A stretch of DNA of 33,224 nt. Source: Desulfobacterales bacterium. GTDB lineage: Bacteria; Desulfobacterota; Desulfobacteria; Desulfobacterales; JADGBH01. The notes beneath the pieces are model-generated. The model saw only the letters and a program-made list of their open reading frames with translations. It ran no database searches and was not told where the DNA came from. The position numbers and the translations under genes were made by a program. Shown one piece after another: positions 1 through 7,976 of this stretch. Numbering within the stretch: the stretch's first letter is position 1; every line of letters starts with the position of its first letter. Where the stretch lies: the NCBI GenBank assembly GCA_015231595.1, contig JADGBH010000001.1, forward strand, positions 142,900 through 176,123. The letters are read 5' to 3'.

Positions 1-477
1 GAAAGAATAGTATATGAAAAACTTAAACAAAACTATGATAAAAAACAACAGCAGATGCTTTTAATTCCAGAAATTTTTAATCCAGGATTTAAGCATATTG
101 ACAATTTAATTAAAATTATTTATGATTTAAATAAATTAGGCTTTGAAGTAGAATTTTTCGGAAATGGAGAATTCGTTATAAAATCAGTCCCAGTTATTTT
201 ATCAGACAAAAAGGCCACTCCTATAATTATGGATATTCTTGAAAATATATATGAAACTAATTCTCCGAAAAAAGATGAAATAATAAATGAATGTTTAATG
301 ACAATGGCCTGTCATGGAGCTATAAGAGCAAATCAGCATCTTAATGATCAAGAAATGAAAGATATTCTCGCTCAAATGGATAAAATTGATAATCCTTCCT
401 TTTGTCCCCACGGAAGGCCTACATGGATAAATTGGGATATAAAATTTTTGGAAAAGTCATTTGGAAGAACTTTATAA
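1..477 (+). CDS. mutL: DNA mismatch repair protein MutL, C-terminal part (5' end outside window)
   Basis: The reading frame is open from base 1 (ERIVYEKL...) to the TAA at 475-477, giving 158 residues. This is the MutL C-terminal dimerisation and endonuclease domain. The first codon is the inner Glu of the DQHA(X)2E(X)4E metal motif, and the sixth residue is its last Glu. Two further family motifs follow: ACHGAIRA and CPHGRPT. MutL proteins with these motifs nick DNA themselves, so mismatch repair here need not depend on MutH/Dam strand marking (established knowledge). The ATG at 55 is internal and is not the start. The gene lies on the same strand as the restriction-modification operon downstream, 148 bp away. 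Confidence 0.93.
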   Translation, partial: ERIVYEKLKQNYDKKQQQMLLIPEIFNPGFKHIDNLIKIIYDLNKLGFEVEFFGNGEFVIKSVPVILSDKKATPIIMDILENIYETNSPKKDEIINECLMTMACHGAIRANQHLNDQEMKDILAQMDKIDNPSFCPHGRPTWINWDIKFLEKSFGRTL

Positions 478-505
478 TTTTTTGTTAATTTGTAAAATAG
501 TCTTA

Positions 506-538
506 TCCCCTCTCCCTTAACGTAGGGTTAGAGTGAGA
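506..538. repeat. Dispersed C-rich hairpin repeat, left copy
   Basis: This is a short C-rich then G-rich stretch (CCCCTCTCCCTTAA then TAGGGTTAGAGTGAG) between mutL and the methylase gene. Its reverse complement resembles the repeat at 3480-3515, so the two copies lie in opposite orientation around the restriction-modification operon. The copy is imperfect. Its GC-rich base composition differs from the AT-rich surroundings. Confidence 0.55.
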
Positions 539-624
539 ATAAGGTCGTTAAAAAAAACGGAATGAATCAATTTTAGATTTTTGCTAAAAACAACGGAATT
601 TAGTAATTGGACGTATTCAAAAAA

Positions 625-1530
625 ATGACAAATAAAGCTAAACCTTTTTTAAAATGGGCTGGAGGAAAAACTCAATTATTGAAAAATATTGCGGCAAAAT
701 TCCCGTTTAAGAAAGATGACAGTTTTTCTTACATAGAGCCATTTGTTGGTAGTGGTGCTGTTTTATTTTGGGTTTTAAATAAATTTCCTAATCTAAAGAA
801 TGCTATCATTAATGATATAAACGAAGATTTGATAAATTCATATAAAACAATAAAAACAAATGTATCTGAACTTATTGTTCTTATTAAAAAATTAGAAAAA
901 GAATATCATTTACTTGCAGATAATTTGGAAGAAAAAAAAGAATATTACTATTCAAAAAGGAATCTCTTTAATACAAGAAATTATGACAATATAACACAAA
1001 CCGCATTATTCATTTTCTTAAATAGAACCTGTTTTAATGGATTATATAGAGTAAATAGAAAAAATGGATTTAATGTTCCGATAGGAAGTTATAAAAAACC
1101 AATGATTTGTGACAGCGATAATCTTTTAGTTGTAAGTAAATTACTACAAAAAGTTGTAATTTTATCTGGTGATTTTGAAAAAACTGAGCAATATGCAACT
1201 AAGAATTCTATTTTCTATTTTGATCCTCCGTATAAGCCCTTATCTGAAACATCTAGTTTTAACTCTTATTCAAAGGATGAATTTGATGATGATGAGCAAA
1301 TTAGGCTAAAAGAATTTTGTGATAAATTGGATTCCAAAAATATAGGATGGATATTAAGCAATTCTGATGTAAAAGGAAAAAATCCAAGAGACAATTTTTT
1401 TGACGATCTATTTGGAAAATATCAAATAAATAGGGTTATGGCGAAAAGAAGTATAAATGCCAACCCAGATAAGAGAGGGCAATTAACAGAATTGTTAATC
1501 TCAAATCAAGGAACTTGCCATGCAGTTTAA
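625..1530 (+). CDS. dpnM: D12-class N6-adenine DNA methyltransferase (Dam/DpnM type, GATC)
   Basis: This enzyme should methylate adenine in GATC and protect host DNA. With the ATG at 625 it has 301 residues. The D12 motifs occur in order: FLKWAGGKTQLL (8-19, SAM binding), YIEPFVGSGAV (36-46), FLNRTCFNGLYRVN (131-144) and FYFDPPY (197-203, catalytic DPPY). An in-frame TTG at 607 would add six residues, but the ATG gives the usual D12 N-terminus just ahead of FLKWAGG. Neither start has a strong ribosome binding site. The 3' end overlaps the nuclease gene by 11 bp. The paired nuclease and second methylase identify it as the modification partner of a DpnII/MboI-type system rather than a solitary Dam. 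Confidence 0.9.
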   Translation: MTNKAKPFLKWAGGKTQLLKNIAAKFPFKKDDSFSYIEPFVGSGAVLFWVLNKFPNLKNAIINDINEDLINSYKTIKTNVSELIVLIKKLEKEYHLLADNLEEKKEYYYSKRNLFNTRNYDNITQTALFIFLNRTCFNGLYRVNRKNGFNVPIGSYKKPMICDSDNLLVVSKLLQKVVILSGDFEKTEQYATKNSIFYFDPPYKPLSETSSFNSYSKDEFDDDEQIRLKEFCDKLDSKNIGWILSNSDVKGKNPRDNFFDDLFGKYQINRVMAKRSINANPDKRGQLTELLISNQGTCHAV

Positions 1531-2338
1531 TGAATTTATGCTTCAATTGAGCAAAACTAATACCACTTTAAGCAGTTTTGTTGATTTTGAAAAGGTTATA
1601 AAAAATGTAAATAAGGTTTCAATTAAATTAAATCAATTGAATTATTTAATCGGAAAAGACGATTTAGAAGAAGCAATTAAAGATTTATACAAAGAAAATA
1701 AAACTTGTTTTTCAGTTCTGAAAATTTTAATTGCAGTTAGAGACGATAAAGAAGTTATTACTCCAAATGGTGAAGTAGTCTGTCTGAACAATTATTTCTC
1801 AAACTCAAATAAAATTTTTGAATATATTCAAGAAACAGGTTTAGGAGAAATTTTTAGAAATAAAAATATTAAGAATTTAGTGGATTATGTTTTCGGTATT
1901 GAAGTGGGGATAGATACAAATGCCAGAAAAAATAGAGGTGGCCAGAATATGGAAAGCCTTATTGCGTCTATTTTTTCAAAAAATAACATTCCATTTGAGA
2001 AGGAGGTCAAGAGTGATTTTTTTCCAGAATTAACAAGTTTAGGGGGAGATATTAAAAGGTTTGATTTCGTTATAAAAACAAATGTAAAAACATATTTGAT
2101 AGAGGTTAACTATTATAATGGTGGTGGTTCAAAACTTAATGAAACGGCTCGATCTTATACTGATATAGCTCCCAAAATCAATCAGTATGGCAGTTTTGAA
2201 TTTGTTTGGATTACTGATGGTCAAGGTTGGTATTCAGCAAAAAATAAATTAGAAGAGGCGTTTAATACAATCCCTAAGGTATATAATCTAACATCTGTAA
2301 AAAAATTTATTGAATTAATAAAACAAGAACTCTATTAA
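1520..2338 (+). CDS. Type II restriction endonuclease, DpnII/MboI family (predicted GATC cutter)
   Basis: This 272-residue protein resembles DpnII/MboI nucleases. The conserved block GIEVGIDTNARKNRGG lies at 126-141. A PD-(D/E)XK-like core, RFDFVIKT then YLIEVNYY (candidate acidic residues D182 and E195), is followed by GGGSKLNET (201-209) and WITDGQGW (230-237). All are family hallmarks as I recall them. The family cuts unmethylated GATC (established knowledge); the specificity here is inferred. The ATG at 1520 lies inside the 3' end of the methylase gene. The stop shares one base with the ATG of the second methylase (TAATG), so the three genes look translationally coupled. The gene appears intact. 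Confidence 0.88.
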   Translation: MQFNEFMLQLSKTNTTLSSFVDFEKVIKNVNKVSIKLNQLNYLIGKDDLEEAIKDLYKENKTCFSVLKILIAVRDDKEVITPNGEVVCLNNYFSNSNKIFEYIQETGLGEIFRNKNIKNLVDYVFGIEVGIDTNARKNRGGQNMESLIASIFSKNNIPFEKEVKSDFFPELTSLGGDIKRFDFVIKTNVKTYLIEVNYYNGGGSKLNETARSYTDIAPKINQYGSFEFVWITDGQGWYSAKNKLEEAFNTIPKVYNLTSVKKFIELIKQELY

Positions 2339-3237
2339 TGATTGAATCATATTTTAAATCTAAGGATAAAAACTTTACTCTTATTAATGATGATATTTTT
2401 CAAGTCTTGCCTAAATTTGATTTTAAGTTTGATATGATTTTTGCAGATCCCCCTTATTTTTTATCCAATGGAGGTTTGACGATTCAAAACGGAAAGATAT
2501 CCAATGTCAATAAAGGAAAATGGGATAAATCTTATGGTTTTGATGAAATAAATAATTTCAATAAAAAATGGCTTTCTTTAATTAGAAATAAAATGAAGTC
2601 AAATGCAACCATTTGGATTAGTGGGACTTCCCATAATATTTTTAGTATTGGTCAAATGTTGCAAGAACTTGGCTTTAAAATTTTAAATATAATAACGTGG
2701 GAAAAGACAAATCCTCCTCCAAATTTTTCTTGTCGTTATTTTACTCATTCTAGTGAACAAATTATTTGGGCTAGAAAAGAGAAAAAAATACCACATTATT
2801 TTAATTACGAGTTAATGAAACTATTAAATGGTAATAAACAAATGAAAGATGTATGGAAATTGCCTGCAATTGCAACATGGGAAAAAAGTTGCGGAAAACA
2901 TCCTACACAAAAACCGTTATCTTTGTTGACAAGATTAATTCTAGCGTCAACCAAAAAAGGAGATTGGATATTAGATCCATTTACAGGAAGTAGTACAACA
3001 GGAATTGCATCAAACTTACTAGAAAGGAAGTTTTTGGGAATAGATAAGGAAAAAAATTTTTTAGAAATAAGTAAGGCAAGAAAAATAGAAATAGAAGATA
3101 TCACAGTGGCTCAGAATTACAAATCAAAAATAAAAGGCTTTAGTGATGAAAAGGCATTAGATTTATTTTTAATTAAAGAACCTCTATCAAAGTATGTAAT
3201 TCATGAAATAAAAGGCATAACAAATTGTTGCGCCTGA
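2338..3237 (+). CDS. dpnA: Second adenine methyltransferase of the GATC system (DpnA/MboIC-like)
   Basis: This 299-residue methyltransferase is of the N6_N4_Mtase fold, with motif order different from its D12 partner: the catalytic motif is near the N-terminus (FADPPYFLSNGG, DPPY 37-40) and the SAM-binding motif is near the C-terminus (DPFTGSSTTG, 213-222). This matches DpnA, which methylates GATC and can act on single-stranded DNA (established for DpnA). The tail after about residue 255, ending in NCCA, seems longer than I expect for DpnA (about 270 residues), so the extreme C-terminus may be variable or readthrough. The gene order M-R-M matches the mboA-mboB-mboC arrangement rather than dpnM-dpnA-dpnB. 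Confidence 0.88.
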   Translation: MIESYFKSKDKNFTLINDDIFQVLPKFDFKFDMIFADPPYFLSNGGLTIQNGKISNVNKGKWDKSYGFDEINNFNKKWLSLIRNKMKSNATIWISGTSHNIFSIGQMLQELGFKILNIITWEKTNPPPNFSCRYFTHSSEQIIWARKEKKIPHYFNYELMKLLNGNKQMKDVWKLPAIATWEKSCGKHPTQKPLSLLTRLILASTKKGDWILDPFTGSSTTGIASNLLERKFLGIDKEKNFLEISKARKIEIEDITVAQNYKSKIKGFSDEKALDLFLIKEPLSKYVIHEIKGITNCCA

Positions 3238-3387
3238 CGTTCGGTTCTTAGGGGTTTCGATGGAGAAACTGCCGATTGTGACAGTTAACACAAATCTGCT
3301 TTTAATACCGCGCCTTTTGGAGGATTAAAGTTCAAAATTTTTTACTTATCACTAAGCCCTATATATAGTTATATGCTCCAAATAAAA

Positions 3388-3435
3388 CCCTCCCCTTGCG
3401 GGAGGGGTCGCCAAGCGCAAGCTGGCGGGGGAGGG
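3388..3435. repeat. GC-rich double-hairpin repeat
   Basis: CCTCCC and GGGAGG arms with a CTTGC loop are followed by CGCCA and TGGCG arms and a G-rich end. This two-hairpin design is typical of short non-coding dispersed repeats. It sits downstream of the restriction-modification operon and could also act as a transcription end. Confidence 0.6.
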
Positions 3436-3479
3436 GGAAAATGATTCCAGTAATTAAATTAAAGCTTTGTTATGGATCA

Positions 3480-3515
3480 CCCTCACCCTAACCCTCTCCC
3501 GTCAAGGGAGAGGGA
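3480..3515. repeat. Dispersed C-rich hairpin repeat, right copy
   Basis: The run CCCTCACCCTAACCCTCTCC is followed by AAGGGAGAGGGA, forming CCCTCTCCC / GGGAGAGGG arms. It is related, in the opposite orientation, to the repeat at 506-538, so the two copies bracket the restriction-modification genes. Confidence 0.6.
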
Positions 3516-3605
3516 ACAAGCTTCAAACTTTATATAGCGCTGTATTAGCGTTTAATAGCGCTCCCCCAAAACCGTTATAATCAGTAATTAAGGAATAGAA
3601 ATAAA

Positions 3606-4817
3606 ATGACAAATATAAAAAATATGTCCGCCCTTCGTGGCGCAGGATTTTTAATAATGGATGCCATTACTGGCATTACCAGTCTTATAGAAAATTTACA
3701 TCAAACGATCGGAAGCTTCTACGGGATATTTAGCACACCAAGCACACCAGATCAAAATAATACGAACATCCAAGGACTAATTTACCAGAATATTAGCGCA
3801 ATATCAGAAATTGTTGGCGTAAGCATTGATGTTTTGATAGACCAACTCGTTTCGCTATTCGGAGAAAAGGACTTAGCTCCAGGACACGAAGCGATATTAT
3901 CCGCTTTAAATGGGGTTCTTGGTGATCATCTGGCAATTTCTAACAACCCTCTTACCATTACTATGCAATTACGGAGAAATGCAGCTCCACTATCTATAGA
4001 TGATCACACTTTTTCTGAGGAGCTTCTTAAATCAGGTGGGAAAATTGCCTTAATGGTACACGGATCATGCATGAACGATTTGCAATGGAACAGACAGGGG
4101 CACGACCATGGGGCTGCTCTGGCGAGAGATCTGGGATACCTGCCAATCTATCTGCTTTATAATACAGGTCTTCATATTTCAGAAAATGGCAGATCCTTAT
4201 CAGAACTGTTGGAAACATTTATTAATCAATTACCCCAACCAATAGAGATGGTAATTGTAGCCCACAGCATGGGAGGGCTTATTTCAAGAAGCGCCTGTCA
4301 TTATGGAAAAATTACTGGTCATACCTGGCTAACTTATTTGCGCAAGATCGTTTTCCTCGGTACACCACATCATGGAGCTCCTTTGGAGCGCGGTGGAAAC
4401 TGGCTCAACCTTTTAATGGAAATAAGCCCATACAGCGCCCCTTTTTCCCGTTTGGGAAAAATACGAAGCTCAGGAATTACTGATCTGCGTTATGGCAATT
4501 TGTTGGATGATGATTGGAAAGGACGCGACCGGTTCGAACCTTCGGGAGATAATCGTGTTGCAGCACCTTTACCTGATGATGTGCAGTGCTATGCAATTGC
4601 CGTGACTATAGCAAAAGAACCAAACGAGATCGGCGATCATCTTATTGGAGACGGGTTAGTGACATTGAACAGCGCCTTAGGTCGTCATGAAAATAATGAC
4701 TTGAATCTTTTATTTCCAGAGACTCATCAATGGATAGGCCGTGATATGAACCATCTGGACCTGCTTAATCAATCCGAAATATATGAAACCATCAAACAGT
4801 GGTTGAAAATGACATAA
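3606..4817 (+). CDS. Alpha/beta hydrolase, lipase/PGAP1-like
   Basis: This 403-residue putative esterase or lipase has its hydrolase fold in the C-terminal two thirds. It shows an oxyanion-type strand ending ALMVHGS (148-154), the nucleophile elbow AHSMGG (Ser221), FLGTPHHGAP (250-259), GDGLVT (candidate Asp349) and MNHLDLL (candidate His383). These fit the Ser-Asp-His order of PGAP1/LipA-like lipases. The N-terminal 140 residues are not recognised. I see no signal peptide, so the protein is probably cytoplasmic or delivered another way. A weak AAGGA lies about 12 bp before the ATG. The gene is less AT-rich than its neighbours, has repeats upstream and a perfect hairpin downstream, which suggests transfer (inference). 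The substrate is unknown. Confidence 0.75.
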   Translation: MTNIKNMSALRGAGFLIMDAITGITSLIENLHQTIGSFYGIFSTPSTPDQNNTNIQGLIYQNISAISEIVGVSIDVLIDQLVSLFGEKDLAPGHEAILSALNGVLGDHLAISNNPLTITMQLRRNAAPLSIDDHTFSEELLKSGGKIALMVHGSCMNDLQWNRQGHDHGAALARDLGYLPIYLLYNTGLHISENGRSLSELLETFINQLPQPIEMVIVAHSMGGLISRSACHYGKITGHTWLTYLRKIVFLGTPHHGAPLERGGNWLNLLMEISPYSAPFSRLGKIRSSGITDLRYGNLLDDDWKGRDRFEPSGDNRVAAPLPDDVQCYAIAVTIAKEPNEIGDHLIGDGLVTLNSALGRHENNDLNLLFPETHQWIGRDMNHLDLLNQSEIYETIKQWLKMT

Positions 4818-4824
4818 CCTTAAT

Positions 4825-4856
4825 TAGGCGAGCTCTCTGTCACAGTAGCTCGCCTA
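4825..4856. terminator. Perfect 10-bp hairpin with TAGGCGAGCT arms
   Basis: TAGGCGAGCT at 4825-4834 pairs exactly with AGCTCGCCTA at 4847-4856 around a 12-base loop, 8 bp after the hydrolase stop. There is no U-run, so it is either a weak or factor-assisted terminator or a mobile hairpin. The outer 8 bases of the arms recur at 17106-17136. Confidence 0.55.
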
Positions 4857-4964
4857 TAAATGAAATATCCTGATCAGATGAGTTTTAGGTCATTCTGCTA
4901 ATTCTATAATTCTGAAAATTCTGATTCAGACATTTTCCAATTTATTTTTATGAAATACTGTAAA

Positions 4965-6809
4965 TTAAATTCCAAAAGAATTATCATGAATTCTTAATGC
5001 AGCATCATTATTTGTTTTTATTCCATCCATCTTACCAAAAGCTTCTGGTAATAAACAATTGATGAAAAATTCCGCACTTTTTATTTGCCCGTCATAAAAC
5101 GCGGCAGAATTATCTTTTGCGATAATATCGGATTGATTCTTTTCACCGACAATTTTTTCAAGTTTTGGATATGCTACAGAAGCTCTCCATAAAAGCATCC
5201 ATGCCATAATTACATCGCCTGTTGCATGGAGAAATGGATACGCAAATAAAAATGCTGTTTTAAAATTTGGGGACATAGCTGTAAGGCCAATATGCATAGC
5301 TGTATCTTGAAGACGTTTTGATGCTATATCTAATTTATCGGCTAAGCCTTTCAGTCCTTCAAACGAATTTGCAAGGTTTATAGTCTTGTTGATTTCATTT
5401 ATAAAATTCATAAATACAACGCCGCGTTTCATGCCAATTTTTCTTGCAAGAAGATCCATAGCTTGAATACCGTTAGTTCCTTCATAAATTGATGCGATTT
5501 TGCAATCCCTTACAATTTGCTCAATAGGAAATTCTTTTGTGTAGCCGTAACCTCCATGAATAAGCATAGCTATATTGCAGACATCAAAGCCTTTATCACT
5601 ACAATATGCTTTTATAACTGGAGTGAAAAGCTCAATAAGGCCAGAATAATATTCTTTGTCTTCTGTATTTTCAGCACATTTCACCTTGTCAAAGCATAAT
5701 GACACGAAATATACAAAACTACGCATACCTTCTACATACGATTTCATTGTTAAGAGCATTCTTCGTATGTCAGGGTGTTTTATTATCGGTACTTGAGGCG
5801 CATCCTCATCTTTAGCGCGTTCCAATTCTTTTCCTTGAAGTCGCTGCTTTGCATAAGCTAACGCATAAAGATAAGCGTTAGAACCGAAAACAACACCTTG
5901 AAATCCTACAGCAAGTCGAGCTTCATTCATCATGTGGAACATTACTTTCATGCCTATGTTTTCTTCGCCAAGAAGGATGCCTCGACATTTCCCTTTGCTT
6001 CCAAAAGCAAGACTGCACGTACAACTTCCGTGAATTCCCATTTTTTCTTCTATACCTGTACACACTACATCATTTAATTCACCTAAACTTCCGTCTTCAT
6101 TAACCCAGTATTTTGGAACAATAAATATGGATATACCTTTTGTACCTTTTGGAGCACCTTCTACTCTGGCTAATACAGGATGAATTATATTACTTGTTAA
6201 ATTATGTTCTGCATTTGATATGAAAATTTTATTTCCGACTATTGAATAAGTTCCATCAGGATTTTTTACAGCAGATGTGCTAAGAGCTCCAAGGTCTGAA
6301 CCAGCTTGAGGTTCTGTTAAAACCATTGTTCCGCCCCATTCACCAGAATAAAGTTTTTTTGCAAATGTTTCTTTTTGCTCTGGAGTTCCAAATATTTCAA
6401 TCATTTTAGCTGTGCCATGTCCAGCTATCGGATAAAGTGCGAAGGGGAAATTAGCACCAGCGAGATATTCCAGTGCTGCTTGAGCAATTGCATCTGGAAG
6501 TCCTTGACCACCGAATTCAGCTATTTCACGCATTGCTATCCATTCACCTTCACAAAAAAGTTTATAAGCTCTATGAAAACATTCTGGAACTGTTACTTTG
6601 CCATTATCAAATTTTGCGCCTTCCCTGTCACCAGGTTTGTAAGTAGGCAAAAGCTCTTTAATAGCAAAATTTCTTGCTTCAGTAATTATCATATCAAACA
6701 TTTTCTTGTTTAAGTCCTTATACTGCTTACATTTAAGAATCTGTTCAACATCCAATTGTTCATAAAGCACGAAATCAATATCTCTTCTGTCGGCAATTAA
6801 TTGAGCCAT
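4965..6809 (-). CDS. Acyl-CoA dehydrogenase, long (about 600-residue) form
   Basis: This FAD enzyme introduces an alpha-beta double bond in acyl-CoA and passes electrons to ETF (established for the family). The start at 6809 gives 614 residues (MAQLIADRRD...), with GGAGG about 11 bp upstream. An upstream in-frame start at 6869 would add 20 hydrophobic residues and lacks support. Motifs: MVLTEPQAGSDLG (162-174, FAD/substrate loop), the beta-domain GNKIFISNAEH (192-202), MMNEARLAVG (293-302) and IYEGTNGIQA (441-450), whose Glu443 is the likely catalytic base. The roughly 130 C-terminal residues are the extra helical domain of this subfamily. It stands alone, divergent from the hydrolase at 7003, with no ETF genes in view. 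Fatty-acid or other acyl-CoA oxidation is inferred. Confidence 0.9.
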   Translation of the reverse strand: MAQLIADRRDIDFVLYEQLDVEQILKCKQYKDLNKKMFDMIITEARNFAIKELLPTYKPGDREGAKFDNGKVTVPECFHRAYKLFCEGEWIAMREIAEFGGQGLPDAIAQAALEYLAGANFPFALYPIAGHGTAKMIEIFGTPEQKETFAKKLYSGEWGGTMVLTEPQAGSDLGALSTSAVKNPDGTYSIVGNKIFISNAEHNLTSNIIHPVLARVEGAPKGTKGISIFIVPKYWVNEDGSLGELNDVVCTGIEEKMGIHGSCTCSLAFGSKGKCRGILLGEENIGMKVMFHMMNEARLAVGFQGVVFGSNAYLYALAYAKQRLQGKELERAKDEDAPQVPIIKHPDIRRMLLTMKSYVEGMRSFVYFVSLCFDKVKCAENTEDKEYYSGLIELFTPVIKAYCSDKGFDVCNIAMLIHGGYGYTKEFPIEQIVRDCKIASIYEGTNGIQAMDLLARKIGMKRGVVFMNFINEINKTINLANSFEGLKGLADKLDIASKRLQDTAMHIGLTAMSPNFKTAFLFAYPFLHATGDVIMAWMLLWRASVAYPKLEKIVGEKNQSDIIAKDNSAAFYDGQIKSAEFFINCLLPEAFGKMDGIKTNNDAALRIHDNSFGI

Positions 6810-7002
6810 AATAAATAAAACCTCCATAATAAATAAAATTATAAAAAACCACATTTGATTTTTTAGCAATAAAAACTATTTTACCTTTAATTTCAAGATT
6901 TTTTTTAAACTTTGCTAAATCCGCTATAACGATTTTAGTTTGATTTTTAATTAAAGTTATGGTTTGAAGGAAACATAAAATATAAAATTATAAGGAGTTT
7001 TA

Positions 7003-7932
7003 ATGAAAAAGTTTTTTACACTATTTATATCATTAATTGTTATTTTATGCGCGTTTTTTACAATCATAGGAAGTATAAGCCAGGATATAATACAAATTCC
7101 ATCAAATTTTAAAGGCGATTATATTGAAATAGAAGGTTCCAAGATTCGATACTATCAAATTGGAGCAGGTAAAGATATTTTGTTTATTCATGGATTGCCA
7201 GGTTCCATAGAGGATTGGGAGCCTGTCGAAGAGCTTTCATCAAAGTATCGATTAACTATGTATGATAGACCTGGATACGGCTTTAGCAGTCCAGGAAAAA
7301 GCGATTACCATTTAAATTATAATGCTGATATAGCTTTAAAAGTTATACGTAAGCTTAATCTTGAGAATGTAATTGTAGTAGGGCATTCTTATGGAGGGGC
7401 GACTTCATTAGCTATGGCTATTCAAAATCCTAAAGAAGTGAAAGAATTTGTTGTTATAAGTGCTCCGAGCTATTTTACAATGCCCGCTCCAAAAATTTAT
7501 AATTTTGTAACACTACCGATAATAGGCAGAGGTTTAACTTCATCTTTATCTTATTTGCTTGGAACTGGAATGGTAAAAGATGGTATCCACAAAGCATTTC
7601 ATCCTAACATGAATTCTATGCCGTCAGACTTTACTGAAAAACGTTCTAAAATTTGGCTTCAAACAAAAGTCATAAATACCCTTGCTCGTGAAAGATTAAA
7701 TTTAAACGATGATCTAAAAATAATAGAACCTAATTTTAAAAATATCTCTAAAAAAATCATTATCGTTCATGGGGATGCTGATTTATCTGTTCCTTCGGAT
7801 GGCTCCATAAAACTGCATAAAATAATTAAAAAATCTGAGATGATTATCTTTGAAAATACTGGGCATCAAGTTCAATTCGCAAAACCTGATGATCTGATTA
7901 AAATAATTGATGACCTACGGTCAAAAGAGTAG
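7003..7932 (+). CDS. Membrane-anchored alpha/beta hydrolase
   Basis: The 309-residue protein has an N-terminal hydrophobic segment (about residues 4-24) that is a signal anchor or uncleaved signal, so the catalytic domain probably lies outside the cytoplasmic membrane. The classic alpha/beta hydrolase order is present: FIHGLPGS (61-68), YDRPGYGFS (87-95), VVGHSYGG (Ser129), HGDADLSVP (Asp260) and NTGHQVQ (His288). AAGGAG lies 6 bp before the ATG. It is monocistronic: divergent from the acyl-CoA dehydrogenase and convergent with metF. The substrate cannot be told from sequence; esterase, lipase or epoxide hydrolase-like activity are all possible. Confidence 0.82.
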   Translation: MKKFFTLFISLIVILCAFFTIIGSISQDIIQIPSNFKGDYIEIEGSKIRYYQIGAGKDILFIHGLPGSIEDWEPVEELSSKYRLTMYDRPGYGFSSPGKSDYHLNYNADIALKVIRKLNLENVIVVGHSYGGATSLAMAIQNPKEVKEFVVISAPSYFTMPAPKIYNFVTLPIIGRGLTSSLSYLLGTGMVKDGIHKAFHPNMNSMPSDFTEKRSKIWLQTKVINTLARERLNLNDDLKIIEPNFKNISKKIIIVHGDADLSVPSDGSIKLHKIIKKSEMIIFENTGHQVQFAKPDDLIKIIDDLRSKE

Positions 7933-7939
7933 TCAATTA

Positions 7940-7964
7940 CCCCGCCCACGAGGGGCGAGGTTTT
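7940..7964. terminator. Hairpin between convergent genes, followed by T-run
   Basis: CCCCGCCC and GGGCGAGG arms (one mismatch) with a short ACGAG loop are followed by TTTT. It lies 7 bp after the hydrolase stop and just before the convergent metF end. It fits an intrinsic terminator for the plus strand. Confidence 0.6.
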
Positions 7965-7976
7965 CTCTCCAATTTT

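Larger units (their letters stand above)
3238..3605. other. Intergenic region made largely of dispersed repeats
   Basis: I see no gene in these 368 bp. It holds two GC-rich hairpin repeats (3388-3435 and 3480-3515), a short AAGCCCTATATATAG motif near 3353 and AACTTTATATAGCGCT near 3528. The last two resemble AACTTTATATAGGGCTT near 32798, on either strand. A palindromic TAGCGCT occurs twice between 3535 and 3572. Base composition changes sharply from the AT-rich methylase gene. Confidence 0.6.

Noticed and set aside
3212..3300. Possible integron attC site after the second methylase
   Set aside because: CGCCTGACGTTCGG looks cassette-like and AACAAATTGTT is palindromic, but I cannot find both attC core sites with proper pairing.
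6810..6869. N-terminal hydrophobic extension of the acyl-CoA dehydrogenase
   Set aside because: The upstream start has no ribosome binding site, while GGAGG sits before ATG 6809 and the family begins MAQLIADRR.
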